A DNA stretch of 64,000 nucleotides from NCBI RefSeq assembly GCF_963920485.1, contig NZ_OY986431.1, positions 1,550,001 through 1,614,000 on the forward strand, given 5' to 3'. Positions within the stretch are counted from its first letter, which is position 1, and each line of letters begins with the position of its first letter. Below the pieces are notes generated by a model. It did not search any database. It was given only the letters and a program-made list of their open reading frames with translations, and was not told the origin of the DNA. Below, in pieces: positions 1 through 8,562 of this stretch. The position numbers and the translations under genes were made by a program. The DNA comes from Cyanobium usitatum str. Tous (GTDB lineage: Bacteria; Cyanobacteriota; Cyanobacteriia; PCC-6307; Cyanobiaceae).

Positions 1-80
1 TGCCCGAGGATGTTTTTCAGGGTCTCCGCCAACTTCGGGTGATGAACAAACCCCTGCAGCTTTCCAGGTTCCAGGGATAA
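1..80 (+). CDS. 3' end of a probable DEAD-box RNA helicase (partial)
   Basis: The third frame is open from the window edge to a TAA at 78-80 and encodes about 25 residues containing the string LRQLRVMNKPLQLS. This resembles the end of the DbpA-like RNA-binding domain of DeaD/CsdA helicases, where a similar 'LNKPxxxxxL' segment occurs. The gene starts upstream of the window. The call rests on a short motif only, so it is tentative. A nearby RRM protein gene at 889 would fit an RNA-metabolism or cold-response neighbourhood. Confidence 0.4.
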   Translation, partial: PEDVFQGLRQLRVMNKPLQLSRFQG

Positions 81-108
81 ACGCCTCGGGCTTCCGCCCT
101 TCTGCTCC

Positions 109-399
109 ATGAACCCCAGCCCCCCGCGCCCAGTCCTAATCGGACTGCTTTGCCTGGGGCTGGCGTCCTTCATTCCAGCCAGCCGCTCTATCAGCGTTGC
201 CGAAGTAGTCAAAGCCTTCTGCTTGTCGGCTTACCAAGCCGACCTGCAAAGGGAGGGCAAAGTTGCCCCCGCTGCCCATCTCGACCGCACCTGCGCCTGC
301 GTTGGTGAGCGAGTTGCCAAGGGCAGCGACGTGGAGGACGCCCATGACGCCTGCGGGCGGAACCCGGACCAGCGTTCCGTGAGCAAGCCCAGCAGCTAG
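109..399 (+). CDS. small secreted cysteine-containing protein, unknown function
   Basis: This 96-residue protein begins with a signal peptide (hydrophobic stretch from about residue 9 to 22, small residues before the likely cleavage at ASRS). The mature part has cysteines in AFC and CACVG near residues 38-64 and one more near residue 82, which could form disulfides in the periplasm or thylakoid lumen. The pattern of a 'SVAEVVKAFC' helix after the signal peptide is seen in short exported proteins of Synechococcus-type cyanobacteria. I do not recognise a function. It follows the preceding stop by 28 bp and may be co-transcribed. Confidence 0.55.
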   Translation: MNPSPPRPVLIGLLCLGLASFIPASRSISVAEVVKAFCLSAYQADLQREGKVAPAAHLDRTCACVGERVAKGSDVEDAHDACGRNPDQRSVSKPSS

Positions 400-434
400 C
401 TCCGATCGATGATCCGAAAGCCCAAAGCGCTGCT

Positions 435-668
435 TCAAGCGCAAAGGCTGGTCACGCCTCCCACACTCAGGCTGGTCAAATCAGCAATCGAGAGCCGTTC
501 CACTGCGGCTATCAATGTCGATTGAACCTCTGCACTCTCGCAAGCAACCAGACTCTGCAGCAGGTCGAAACGATCCTGGGCGGCCAGTTCGCCATCCTCA
601 CGCCAGGCGAGGCTCCAGGGCACAGGTGCTGTGATCATGGGACTGCTTTGATCAGAGTTTGCTGACAT
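435..668 (-). CDS. small hypothetical protein
   Basis: A 77-residue acidic open frame with no membrane segment or recognisable motif. It reads sensibly, with a helical middle (RFDLLQSLVACESAEVQST), and is convergent with the secreted protein at 109-399. It could be a genuine small cyanobacterial protein or a chance frame in GC-rich DNA; I cannot tell from sequence alone. Confidence 0.4.
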   Translation of the reverse strand: MSANSDQSSPMITAPVPWSLAWREDGELAAQDRFDLLQSLVACESAEVQSTLIAAVERLSIADLTSLSVGGVTSLCA

Positions 669-820
669 TGGGACGACATCCGGGATCAGCGGTCGAACCT
701 CAGAGTCTCTTCAGAACCGCTTTACGGTTCTCCACGAAACGCCAGCGAGTGCTAATTGGTGGCCAAACCACCCAGTATTATTTCCCGTGATTCCAAGGGT
801 ACGGCGTCTCTTTTGGCACC

Positions 821-836
821 CCTAGTTCCCACTAGG
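821..836 (+). promoter_or_regulatory. short perfect hairpin in the leader of the RRM gene
   Basis: cctagt and actagg form a perfect 6-bp stem around a tccc loop, ending 52 nt before the ATG of the RNA-binding protein. The 220-bp region 669-888 otherwise holds no convincing gene. Cyanobacterial rbp genes are often cold-regulated through their leaders, so a structured 5' UTR is plausible, but regulation here is inference. Confidence 0.3.
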
Positions 837-888
837 TCCATTAAGAACCGCAGCCACGTCCGAATCAGTTCCAGGATTTGCTTCATTA

Positions 889-1254
889 ATGACTATCTAC
901 GTTGGCAATCTTTCGTTCCAAGCCGAACGCGAGGACTTGCTTGATCTCTTCGGCCAATACGGAGAGGTGCGCCAGTGCAGCCTGCCCCTCGACCGGGAAA
1001 CCGGTCGCAAGCGCGGCTTCGCCTTTGTCGAGCTAGCCGACGATGCGGCCGAACAAAAGGCCATTGACGACCTTCAGGACGTGGAGTGGATGGGCCGCAT
1101 GATTCGCGTCAACAAAGCAACTCCCCGTGAGGGTGGCGGTGGTGGCGGTGGCGGTGGCGGTGGCCGTGGGGGCTACGGCGGTGGCGGTGGCAATCGTGGT
1201 GGCGGTGGTGGTGGTGGATATGGCGGTGGCGGTGGCGGTGGCAACCGCTGGTAA
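889..1254 (+). CDS. Gly-rich RRM RNA-binding protein (Rbp)
   Basis: A 121-residue cyanobacterial Rbp-type protein. One RRM spans residues 1-80: RNP2 is IYVGNL at the extreme N-terminus and RNP1 is RKRGFAFVEL near residue 45. The rest (about residues 82-121) is almost pure glycine with a few Arg, Tyr and Asn, the typical low-complexity tail of these proteins. The family binds RNA and is commonly induced by cold. The DNA of the tail is a near-repeat of GGTGGC units, prone to length change by slippage. The ATG is chosen because RNP2 must start directly after it. Confidence 0.9.
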   Translation: MTIYVGNLSFQAEREDLLDLFGQYGEVRQCSLPLDRETGRKRGFAFVELADDAAEQKAIDDLQDVEWMGRMIRVNKATPREGGGGGGGGGGGRGGYGGGGGNRGGGGGGGYGGGGGGGNRW

Positions 1255-1267
1255 AACCAACCAACAG

Positions 1268-1303
1268 CCGTTACTGCAAGGGAGCTCCATAGCGGGGTTT
1301 TTT
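1268..1303 (+). terminator. possible intrinsic terminator after the RRM gene
   Basis: ccgtta at 1268-1273 can pair with tagcgg at 1290-1295 (one G-U), followed by gg and a run of six T at 1298-1303. It lies 14 bp past the stop codon. The stem is short, so this is a moderate call. Confidence 0.4.
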
Positions 1304-1370
1304 GCGCCGCTCTGGGCAGGGGCAAGCCCCTATTGATGAGAGGGTCGCTTAGTGCAATAGCTTTTAGGGG

Positions 1371-2294
1371 ATGAGAACCCCTCCGGCCAATCGGCCCCGC
1401 AAGCGCAGTAAACGCGGTGCCGTTCTCCTGGCAATCGGGGTAGGCCTCGGCGGAGGCCTTCTGCTGGCTGGGCCCCTCTCCGAACTGCTCAGCGATAACG
1501 CCTCAGGAGCAAGTAACGCCATCACCAATCCGTTCGCGGCCTGGAGCGGCATCACCAATCAGGACATCCTGCTGCTCGGCACCGATGTGGGCGGTGGCAA
1601 CACCGATGTAATCGCCAGCCTGCGGGTGGATGGCGGCATCACCCGGATAACCCAGATACCTCGGGACACCTACATCGAGGCCGAGGGCTACGGTCCCCAC
1701 AAAATCAACGCCCTCTACAGCCTCGGGGGAACCGATCTGATCAAACGGGAGCTGGCCCGCAAGTTGGGCCGGCCGATTACTCACCACGTGGTGGTGAACC
1801 TATCGGCAATCAGGCGCATGGCCGATGCCCTCGGTGGCATCGAGGTGAATGTGCCGAAACGCATGGCCTACACCGACAACACCCAGGGCCTATACATCGA
1901 CCTGCAACCCGGCCTTCAAAATCTCAAAGGCCAAGACCTAGAAGGTTTTCTGCGCTTTCGCTACGATGAGATGGGCGACATCGGCCGGCTGGAGCGCCAG
2001 CAACTTGCCCTACAGGCCCTGTTTCGCAAGCTCACCAGGCCAGAGCATCTGGTGCGTCTGCCAATCCTGTTGGCCGCAGCCAGTAAGAATCTGAAAACCG
2101 ATCTAGGCCCCATGGAGCTTGGTGGGCTGATCACCGCCATGGGTTCGACCCAGCTGGAGACAAAGCGCCTGGGCGGGCGGCCCTTCTACCAAAACGACAT
2201 CAGCTACTGGGATGCGGAATGGCCCCAGCCGGTGCTGGAGAGCTCGGCCAGTGATGGCTCCGGGGAAGACGGCCGCTATCGCTTCCTCTTCTGA
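1371..2294 (+). CDS. LytR-CpsA-Psr (LCP) family protein
   Basis: A 307-residue membrane-anchored LCP protein: basic N-terminus, one transmembrane helix at about residues 18-38, then an extracytoplasmic LCP domain. Canonical motifs are present: an NTDV segment for the first conserved Asp, IPRDTYIE containing the catalytic-site Arg and Asp, and FLRFRYDEMGDIGRLERQQ near residue 200. LCP enzymes transfer polyprenyl-linked glycopolymers to the cell wall; in cyanobacteria the acceptor is uncertain. A second, degenerate paralogue lies at 36752-37717. Confidence 0.9.
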   Translation: MRTPPANRPRKRSKRGAVLLAIGVGLGGGLLLAGPLSELLSDNASGASNAITNPFAAWSGITNQDILLLGTDVGGGNTDVIASLRVDGGITRITQIPRDTYIEAEGYGPHKINALYSLGGTDLIKRELARKLGRPITHHVVVNLSAIRRMADALGGIEVNVPKRMAYTDNTQGLYIDLQPGLQNLKGQDLEGFLRFRYDEMGDIGRLERQQLALQALFRKLTRPEHLVRLPILLAAASKNLKTDLGPMELGGLITAMGSTQLETKRLGGRPFYQNDISYWDAEWPQPVLESSASDGSGEDGRYRFLF

Positions 2295-2614
2295 TCTGCT
2301 GGAGCTTACGGCGATGACGGAGGAGCGCCATTGCTCCCCTGAGACAGGGTGACCAAAGCGAGCAGCAGGGGGTTGAAGCAGCCACTGTGAGCCCGAGCGC
2401 TGCTGTAAACGAAATTGAGGCGGCACCAAGCAAGCCCACGCTTGTGGCCACCCCCGGCCTGACGTGACTGCGGGCCTCAGGGTCGGGGCCGGCAGCTAGA
2501 TCATCAGACACGCACTAAGGTCCACCCACACCCCTGCAAGCGCTGAAACGGGCCGCGATGGCTGGGCTCCGCGGTGGTGGGGCTGACCTGGGTCATGGGT
2601 CCCAGCTTGCAGGA
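2295..2614. other. 320-bp stretch without a convincing gene
   Basis: It lies between the convergent LCP gene and the FAD-dependent oxidase. A minus-strand open frame (2200-2511, 103 codons, starting MSDDLAAGPD) crosses it with one hydrophobic stretch, but its tail runs antisense through the LCP gene and looks compositional. I see no RNA gene, repeat or strong terminator here. Confidence 0.5.
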
Positions 2615-3700
2615 TTAAAAGGCACCTGTCAGGCCCAGCTGCTGCAGGCGCCGCACCGCGGCTTCCGCCGGCGCGCCCTCCAAGGCCAGGGCCTGGGCCA
2701 GCAGGGGCGCCAGCACCGGCACCTGGCTAAAGCCCGCACTAAAGCCGGTGAACAGCCACAACCCAGGCGCCCCTGCCAGCGGACCTACCAAAGGCAAGCC
2801 CTCACTGCAGAAGGCCACGGCCGCCTGGCGCAGATGGCCGGGCTGGGCCGCCAGCGGCGCCCCCCAGGCTTGGGCCGCTAGCTCTTGGCGCAGTTGCCCT
2901 TCCACCTCCAAAGGCGGCGGCGCTGGGCCCAGCTCCAGGCCCGGTCGCACCAGGGTGTGCTGGCCTAGCAGGGCCCCTTCTGCCCGGGGCACCAACCCGC
3001 CATCCACCAGCCACTCCGGCTGGCTCAGGCCAGCGGCGCGCCGCTCCAGAGCTACCCGCCCAAAGCTGGGCGGGAGCCAGGCGGCGGTGCGGCCCAGCGA
3101 CGCCGGAAAGGAGGCCAGCTCCAGCGCCGCCGCCCAGCTGCTGCGCAAGCGCTGGGGCAGGAGCGGCCAGAGCTGGCGGCAGTAGGCGCCCGCCGCCAGC
3201 ACCAGCTGGGGGGCCTGCAGGTCGCTGCCATCACTGAGGGAAAGCCGCCAACCAGTGGCTGGCTGCCGATCCAGGCGCTCCACCCGGCACGTTTTGCACG
3301 TCACCCCCGCCGCCGCCAGCACAAGCGGCAAGCGCGCCGCCAACACTGCGGAATCCACCTGGGCGAAGGGCAGCGGCCACCAGGCACTAAGGGGCCGCCA
3401 ACCGGCGGCAGCCCCGTGCAAACGCAAGCGGCAGGGCCGCCAGCCCAAATCACCATGGCGTTCTTGCAGGAGCCGCCAACGCTTAGAGGCTCCGGCCGCC
3501 AAGCGAGCTAAGGGGGTTGGGGCCAGGGGCCATCCCGGCAGAGCGCCATAGCTGAGCTCGGTAGCGGAGCAAAGCCCATGGCTGGCGGGGGCAGCGACGA
3601 CCGTCACAGACGCTCCCAGCTCCCGCAACGCCAAGGCCAACACCCCCCCAGCCACCCCAGCGCCAACGATCACCACATCGGCGGGGGCAGGAACCGTCAC
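2615..3700 (-). CDS. FAD-dependent DAO-family oxidoreductase
   Basis: A 361-residue flavoprotein of the D-amino-acid oxidase/glycine oxidase fold. The N-terminal dinucleotide-binding motif is VVIVGAGVAGGVLALALREL, followed by a long substrate domain and a C-terminal FAD-contacting segment with GLPLVGPL and GLWLFTGFSAGF. The substrate cannot be read from sequence. I chose the GTG at 3700 because it overlaps the TGA of the upstream CyanoP gene as GTGA, a coupled arrangement seen repeatedly in this window; the longer ATG frame from 3757 would overlap CyanoP by 61 bp. Confidence 0.8.
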   Translation of the reverse strand: MTVPAPADVVIVGAGVAGGVLALALRELGASVTVVAAPASHGLCSATELSYGALPGWPLAPTPLARLAAGASKRWRLLQERHGDLGWRPCRLRLHGAAAGWRPLSAWWPLPFAQVDSAVLAARLPLVLAAAGVTCKTCRVERLDRQPATGWRLSLSDGSDLQAPQLVLAAGAYCRQLWPLLPQRLRSSWAAALELASFPASLGRTAAWLPPSFGRVALERRAAGLSQPEWLVDGGLVPRAEGALLGQHTLVRPGLELGPAPPPLEVEGQLRQELAAQAWGAPLAAQPGHLRQAAVAFCSEGLPLVGPLAGAPGLWLFTGFSAGFSQVPVLAPLLAQALALEGAPAEAAVRRLQQLGLTGAF

Positions 3701-4284
3701 ACCAGCAGGGTGAAGGAGGTGACGACCTGATGGAACATGTCCTTGACCTTGGCCCAACGAATCTCGTTGGTGCTGGCCGCAAACGTGTATAGCCGGCCGC
3801 GATCGAGCACCACGGTGGCCAACTCGTGGCGGTCGCGGTCTTCAAGGTGCACGGCGTATTCAAGGTCGTAGAAGGTGCGGGGGCCTTCCTGCCGCTCCGA
3901 CGCTTCAACCAGCTCAGCCTGGCGGCCACTGCCATCAGGGGCAATCACGGTGCGGCGCAGCTGCTCGCCGACCGCCACGGCGCTGCCGAGCTTTTCCAAG
4001 TCATTGGTGGGGTTCACCTCCGAGATCACCAGGCTGAGGGTTTCATCGCTGTTGATGAGGTCGTGGAACACCACCTGGGGGCCGCCACTCACCTGCACCC
4101 GCGTCCAGCCGGTGGGATAGAGGAAGGCATAGCGCCCATCGGGGCTCTGGAAACCATTGAGCCCGGCTGCCGCAGCGCTGCAAGCAACCAGCAGCCCCGC
4201 CAGCACCAAGGCAACCAAACGCGGCAAATAGGCGCGTAGGACAGCCCGATTGCGAAAACCTGCCTGATTGCAAAAAACAGCCAT
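3697..4284 (-). CDS. CyanoP / PsbP-like photosystem II lipoprotein
   Basis: A 195-residue exported protein with a hydrophobic signal and a lipobox LVAC at about residues 32-35, so probably a lipoprotein on the lumenal side of the thylakoid. The mature part begins GFQSPDGRYAFLYPTGW and includes GGPQVVFHDLI, which are hallmarks of the PsbP/CyanoP fold. CyanoP assists photosystem II assembly and is substoichiometric in cyanobacteria. It is divergent from the pentapeptide gene, leaving about 85 bp for both promoters, and is translationally coupled to the oxidase downstream. Confidence 0.88.
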   Translation of the reverse strand: MAVFCNQAGFRNRAVLRAYLPRLVALVLAGLLVACSAAAAGLNGFQSPDGRYAFLYPTGWTRVQVSGGPQVVFHDLINSDETLSLVISEVNPTNDLEKLGSAVAVGEQLRRTVIAPDGSGRQAELVEASERQEGPRTFYDLEYAVHLEDRDRHELATVVLDRGRLYTFAASTNEIRWAKVKDMFHQVVTSFTLLV

Positions 4285-4369
4285 GGCTCAAGGCGCGTTG
4301 CGTGGCGCCATTCTGCTGGGCAGCCGTGCCCCCAGGCGTCAGCATGGGCTCCTGATCTCCAGTCTCCCC

Positions 4370-5065
4370 ATGCCACGCCAATCCACCTGGGTGGACCGGC
4401 AGCAGCGTCGTCACGACTCTCGCTTCTTCCGCCTGCTGGACGGCTCCTTTCTGTTTCGCTTAGCCCTATCGGGTGCAGCGGCCATGGCGCTGCTGATGGT
4501 GGTGAACAGCTACGCCACCTGCCGCAACAACCGCTGGGCCCAGGGTTGCCTTTGGCGGGAGACGGAGGCCCTGATCAGCGTCGGCAATGTGGAATCGCTG
4601 AGCATCGTGACGGCCGCCTTCCTCTACGTCCTGGAGGCTCAAAAACGGCGCCAGCGCGACAACATCGAGGCCTACGAGCTGCTGATGAACTGCAATGCCT
4701 CCGGCGTCAAATGGCTGGTGGGGCGCATTACCGCTCTAGAGATCCTCAACAGTGCCGGGCTACCAATCGACGGCCAGCAGCTAGCGGGCTTTGACCTACG
4801 CAATCTGCAGGCTGCCAACGGCCACTGGCACAACGTCAACCTGGAAGGGAGCGTGCTGCGTGGAGCCAACCTGGCCGGCACCGATCTGAGCGGAGCCAAC
4901 CTGCGCGGTGCTGATCTGCGAGATGCCGACTTGCGTGGCGCGATCCTTGTAGGTGCCGATCTTGAGGGTGCCCAACTGGAAGGGGCCCTAATGGAAGGCG
5001 CACAACTTGATGATGCACAAGTTGATAGGGCCAGCCTCGATAGCGGTGCCCCCAATCCCAGCTGA
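4370..5065 (+). CDS. membrane-anchored pentapeptide-repeat protein
   Basis: A 231-residue protein. The N-terminal half has two hydrophobic segments (around LFRLALSGAAAMALLMVV and VESLSIVTAAFLYVLEA), and the C-terminal half contains about a dozen A(D/N)LxG-type pentapeptides such as GANLAGTDLSGANLRGADLR, predicting a right-handed beta-helix in the cytoplasm or periplasm. The function of such proteins in cyanobacteria is mostly unknown. The ATG at 4370 is preferred over one at 4268 because the longer form would overlap the divergent CyanoP start. It precedes recR by about 40 bp. Confidence 0.78.
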   Translation: MPRQSTWVDRQQRRHDSRFFRLLDGSFLFRLALSGAAAMALLMVVNSYATCRNNRWAQGCLWRETEALISVGNVESLSIVTAAFLYVLEAQKRRQRDNIEAYELLMNCNASGVKWLVGRITALEILNSAGLPIDGQQLAGFDLRNLQAANGHWHNVNLEGSVLRGANLAGTDLSGANLRGADLRDADLRGAILVGADLEGAQLEGALMEGAQLDDAQVDRASLDSGAPNPS

Positions 5066-5106
5066 TCGAGCTGGCTGCCTAAGTTCTGAGCAATTGCGGC
5101 GGACTG

Positions 5107-5706
5107 CTGAGCGGCTTTACCCGCCCCCTGGCCAGGCTGATCGACCAGTTCGAGCGCTTACCTGGCATTGGCCCGCGCACGGCCCAGCGGCTGGCTCTAC
5201 ACCTGTTGCGCCAGCCTGAGGAGCAGGTCCGCAACTTCGCCGACGCCCTGCTGGCGGCCCGCAGCCAGGTGGGCCAGTGCAAGTGCTGCTTCCACCTCTC
5301 GGCCGAGCCGATCTGTGAGATCTGCCGCAACGAGGAGCGGGGCAACGGCCAGCTTTGTGTTGTGGCCGATTCCCGCGACCTGCTGGCGATGGAGCGCACC
5401 CGGGAGTTCAAGGGGCACTACCACGTGCTCTGCGGCTTGATCTCACCCATGGATGGCATCGGCCCCGAGCTGCTGCAGATCCAGCCCCTGGTGAACCGGG
5501 TCGACAAGGAGTCCATAACTGAGGTGATCCTGGCGCTGACTCCGAGTGTGGAAGGGGATACCACCAGCCTTTATTTGGCCCGGCTACTCAAACCATTCAC
5601 CACCGTGAGTCGCATCGCCTACGGCTTGCCCGTCGGCAGCGAGCTGGAATACGCCGACGAGGTAACCCTGGCCCGGGCCTTTGAAGGCAGACGCCAGATG
5701 GAGTAA
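5107..5706 (+). CDS. recR: recombination mediator RecR
   Basis: RecR loads RecA at gaps as part of RecFOR. Visible are the helix-hairpin-helix [19 protein letters not shown], the four-Cys zinc finger [16 protein letters not shown], and the Toprim core [17 protein letters not shown] with [10 protein letters not shown]. The reading frame between the in-frame TAA at 5080-5082 and a TTG at 5206 has no ATG, GTG or TTG, yet the essential helix-hairpin-helix lies there. I therefore place the start at CTG 5107 (LSGFTRPL..., giving 199 residues, the usual RecR length); CTG 5104 and CTG 5086 are alternatives. A sequencing error cannot be excluded. Confidence 0.85.
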   Translation: MSGFTRPLARLIDQFERLPGIGPRTAQRLALHLLRQPEEQVRNFADALLAARSQVGQCKCCFHLSAEPICEICRNEERGNGQLCVVADSRDLLAMERTREFKGHYHVLCGLISPMDGIGPELLQIQPLVNRVDKESITEVILALTPSVEGDTTSLYLARLLKPFTTVSRIAYGLPVGSELEYADEVTLARAFEGRRQME

Positions 5707-5725
5707 GCGCAAAGGTGGCCCTGCC

Positions 5726-6673
5726 ATGACCAGTAAGTCCCGCTACAGCAGCATCGCCCCGGCCGAACGGCTGCCCGAGTGGCTGCGGCGTCCGGTGGGC
5801 AATGCCTCAGCCCTGGAAAACGTGCAGGGGCTGGTGAAGCAGCAACGGCTGCACACGATCTGCGAGGAGGGCCGCTGCCCCAACCGAGCCGAGTGCTACG
5901 CAGCTGGCACCGCCACCTTTTTGCTGGGAGGCCCGATCTGCACCCGCAGCTGCGCCTTCTGCCAGGTGGAGAAGGGCCAGGCACCCCAGCCCCTAGATGC
6001 GGGCGAGGCCGAGCGGGTAGCCGAGGCAGTTGCCGCGCTCCAGCTCTCCTATGTGGTGCTCACGGCCGTCGCCCGCGACGACTTAGCCGACCACGGCGCC
6101 CACCTATTCACCACCGCCATGGCCGCGATCCGCCAGCGCACACCAGGCGTCGGCATTGAAGTGCTAACCCCCGACTTCTGGGGCGGCCAGCGCGACGAAG
6201 AGGAGGGGTTGGCGGCCCAACGGCAACGGTTGGCCGCAGTGCTGGCGGCGCTGCCCGCCTGCTTCAACCACAACCTCGAAACCGTGGAGCGCCTTCAGGG
6301 GGAGGTGCGCCGGGGCGCCACCTACCGCCGCTCCCTGGCCCTGCTGGCCGCTGCCCGCGAACTGGCGCCCACCATCCCCACCAAGAGTGGGCTGATGCTT
6401 GGGCTGGGCGAAACCGAAGCCGAGGTGCTGCAGACGATGGGCGACCTGCGATCAGTCGATTGCCAGCGCCTGACCCTGGGCCAATACCTGCGCCCATCCC
6501 TCGCCCACATTCCGGTGGCTCGCTACTGGACTCCAGAAGAATTTGAGCAGCTGGGAGCCAAAGCCAGGGAGCTGGGATTCCAGCAGGTGCGCAGCGGTCC
6601 GCTGGTGCGCAGCAGCTATCACGCAGCCGGCAGCATGATGGCTGCCCCTGTGGCGACCCGACATGAGCCTTGA
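5726..6673 (+). CDS. lipA: lipoyl synthase
   Basis: A 315-residue radical-SAM enzyme that inserts two sulfurs into octanoyl groups on E2 and H proteins. Both iron-sulfur cluster motifs are intact: the auxiliary cluster [12 protein letters not shown] and the radical-SAM CTRSCAFCQ. Further family motifs are [26 protein letters not shown] and [11 protein letters not shown] chose ATG 5726, 19 bp after the recR stop; a longer start at 5681 would overlap recR. Its last codons overlap the start of the PAS protein by 11 bp. Confidence 0.95.
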   Translation: MTSKSRYSSIAPAERLPEWLRRPVGNASALENVQGLVKQQRLHTICEEGRCPNRAECYAAGTATFLLGGPICTRSCAFCQVEKGQAPQPLDAGEAERVAEAVAALQLSYVVLTAVARDDLADHGAHLFTTAMAAIRQRTPGVGIEVLTPDFWGGQRDEEEGLAAQRQRLAAVLAALPACFNHNLETVERLQGEVRRGATYRRSLALLAAARELAPTIPTKSGLMLGLGETEAEVLQTMGDLRSVDCQRLTLGQYLRPSLAHIPVARYWTPEEFEQLGAKARELGFQQVRSGPLVRSSYHAAGSMMAAPVATRHEP

Positions 6674-7016
6674 AGCCCACCTGATCGAGTCCATGACCGA
6701 CATCGTGTTCGCCAAGGACCTCAACGGTCGCTACATCGCTGGCAACAGCGCTTGGGCCCATCTACTGGGGAAAACGGTCGACGAACTCACCGGGCTGACG
6801 GATCTGGATCTATTCCCCGCCGATCTGGCCGGCAGCTTTCGCGCCAATGATCAGGCCATGCTCGCCAGTGGCCAGGCCCAGAGCAATGAGGAGTGGGTGA
6901 CCTACCCCGATGGCCGCAGCGCCCTGCTGGAAACGGTCAAGACACCCCTGCGGGACGCCAGTGGCACCGTGATTGGCCTGGTTGGGGTCTGCCGGGAGAT
7001 CGCCTGTCCTCGCTGA
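6663..7016 (+). CDS. stand-alone PAS-domain protein
   Basis: A 117-residue protein that is essentially one PAS domain: [21 protein letters not shown] at the start, then [17 protein letters not shown], and the closing [13 protein letters not shown]. In larger sensors such a domain is followed by a kinase or cyclase domain, but here a stop follows directly. It may be a free-standing sensor that acts through a partner, or the surviving N-terminal piece of a longer signalling protein, since the next 760 bp are a decayed porin gene. It overlaps lipA by 11 bp. Confidence 0.7.
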   Translation: MSLEAHLIESMTDIVFAKDLNGRYIAGNSAWAHLLGKTVDELTGLTDLDLFPADLAGSFRANDQAMLASGQAQSNEEWVTYPDGRSALLETVKTPLRDASGTVIGLVGVCREIACPR

Positions 7017-7152
7017 CCAGACCTGCTTGCCTGACCAGCCGTCCCTGCGATTGTCTTCGCCGCTGCAGCCAGCAATACTTGCCGCGAGTGCTGGCTCCCC
7101 ACGCCAGGGATCCTGTTCTGCAAGGCTCAAACGGTTGCCGAATGTTCCTGGG

Positions 7153-7778
7153 TGGATCGACCTCGACCTCAACCTGCAGGCCCAGCCGCTGGGAAACCCG
7201 AGCGGCGATCCCCAGCTCAACGCCGCGATCGGAGCCGCTTACCCCCTGCAAAACGCGGCCCATCCCACTGGCCTATGGCTTACGGAGGCGACCATTGAGC
7301 GCCGGGCCGGCACGGGGGAACTGGCGCTGAAAGCTGGGGTGTTCTCCCTCAATCCAGGCTTCGTGTCGACGCCGGTGCTCGATCAATACGTGCACTCAGC
7401 CCTCAGGAACACGCTCAACTTCAACATCGACGGCCCGCCGATCAACCCCTACGTGGCACCAGGGCTCCTTCTGGCTCGATTCCCAAGTTGCCTTGGCAGG
7501 CCTGTTCGGGGTCAGCCCCGACCTGAGCACAAGCGAGGGCAGCCTGCACACCCTGCAGTGGACCTTCACCCAGCTGCCCGGAGCCAGCGCCCTGGTGGCA
7601 CCGATCTGGCGCCAGGGTCAGACCATCTCCCGCAGGATTCCTCCCCCCAGGTTCAGCTGGGCGGGGGCTATCTGGCCAGCGGCAGCTCGGGCGAGTCCAA
7701 TGGGTCCCACTACGGCACGGTCACCCTGGCGTGTCCCTGTTCCTGGCCGCCGACCTGCAACTGCAGCTGCAGTTTTGA
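7153..7778 (+). pseudogene. decayed OprB-type carbohydrate-selective porin
   Basis: Porin-like beta-strand sequence is recoverable only by changing frame three times. Frame 1 gives WIDLDLNLQAQPLG to PYVAPG; an extra base near 7463 moves it to frame 2, which gives GSFWLDSQVALAGLFGV and SEGSLHTLQWTFTQLPGASA; near a C-run at about 7643 it returns to frame 1, giving LGGGYLASGSSGESNGS; and near 7730 it shifts to frame 3, ending FLAADLQLQLQF and TGA 7776-7778. The terminal Phe is typical of outer-membrane barrels. The N-terminal half (signal peptide, SLH region) is missing. This is a clear remnant of a cyanobacterial SLH/OprB porin. Confidence 0.72.
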
Positions 7779-7779
7779 A

Positions 7780-8562
7780 TCATTCCATCAGCAACCGATA
7801 GGCCGCCTCCAGCCGGTGAAAGGCCTGGGGATCGCCACCCAGATCGGGGTGGTGGGCCTTGGCCAAGCGCCGATAGGCCCGCTTGACCATCTGCGGGCTC
7901 GCCCCGGCCTCTAGCCCCAGCTCCCGCAGGGCCTCGCCGCGGGGGTCTGGGGCCGAGTTCTGGGCCCAGCTCTGGGAGGAGTTCTGGGAGGTGGTCGGGC
8001 CCCGGGAGTGGTTTTCGGTGCGGGTGCCGCGGCGGCGCTGGCCCAGTTGGGCTTGGCGGCGCCCCAACTCCACCACCACCTGGAGCGGCGCTTCAGTGAG
8101 CCACTCCGGCGCCCGGGGGCCATAGAGGGCAAAGGCCGCCCGCACGGCCCAGCGGGCCCGACTGTGGGGGCCCCGGAGCGCTTCGGCCAGGGCGGTGCCC
8201 AGGCCAGGGGAGCGGCGGTCGAGCTCCTGCTCCAGGCTGAGCGCCGGATTCGTCCAGTGGCGACGCAGCTCCTCGATCACCCCCCGCAATCCGCCCGGTG
8301 GACCGATCCGCAGCGCCTGCCACTGGGGGTGGGCGGCCATCGCCTGACCCCAGCGCTGCAGCTGATCCGGGCTGAGGCCATGGCCATAGGTCGGGCCAGG
8401 CTGGGGGTCCTGCGCCGAAAGTTGCTCCAGCCGGCGGCGCAGGGCCTGCACTTCGCGGCGCAGGGCATCGTTTTCAGCCAGGAGGGCATCGACGTTGCTG
8501 GTGACTGGAGGGCTGCCGGGAGCTGGACGCCAGCGGCGGGGATCAAAGCCCATCCAGCCCAC
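7780..8562 (-). CDS. J-domain protein with coiled-coil N-terminus
   Basis: A 260-residue soluble protein. Residues about 25-50 (ALLAENDALRREVQALRRRLEQL) form a short coiled coil, the middle is helical and unassigned, a Ser/Asn/Gln-rich linker follows, and the last 55 residues are a J-domain with LGLEAGASPQMVKRAYRRLA and the HPD loop in KAHHPDLGG. J-domains stimulate DnaK ATPase, so this is probably a client-specific Hsp70 co-chaperone. It lacks the Gly/Phe and zinc regions of DnaJ. Its start overlaps the upstream gene by 20 bp. Confidence 0.8.
   Translation of the reverse strand: MGWMGFDPRRWRPAPGSPPVTSNVDALLAENDALRREVQALRRRLEQLSAQDPQPGPTYGHGLSPDQLQRWGQAMAAHPQWQALRIGPPGGLRGVIEELRRHWTNPALSLEQELDRRSPGLGTALAEALRGPHSRARWAVRAAFALYGPRAPEWLTEAPLQVVVELGRRQAQLGQRRRGTRTENHSRGPTTSQNSSQSWAQNSAPDPRGEALRELGLEAGASPQMVKRAYRRLAKAHHPDLGGDPQAFHRLEAAYRLLME

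Noticed and set aside
756-944. 62-codon plus-strand frame before the RRM gene
   Set aside because: It overlaps the RRM start in another frame, has no motif, and covers the structured leader; it looks like chance.
1127-1336. Val/Ala-rich frames over the glycine repeat
   Set aside because: They are shifted readings of the GGTGGC repeat, on either strand, not genes.
2200-2511. 103-codon minus-strand frame downstream of the LCP gene
   Set aside because: It has one hydrophobic stretch but runs antisense into the LCP gene and its C-terminal part is compositional; too weak to call.
4268-4369. Longer N-terminus for the pentapeptide protein
   Set aside because: It would overlap the CyanoP start and the shared promoter region; the Met at 4370 fits better.
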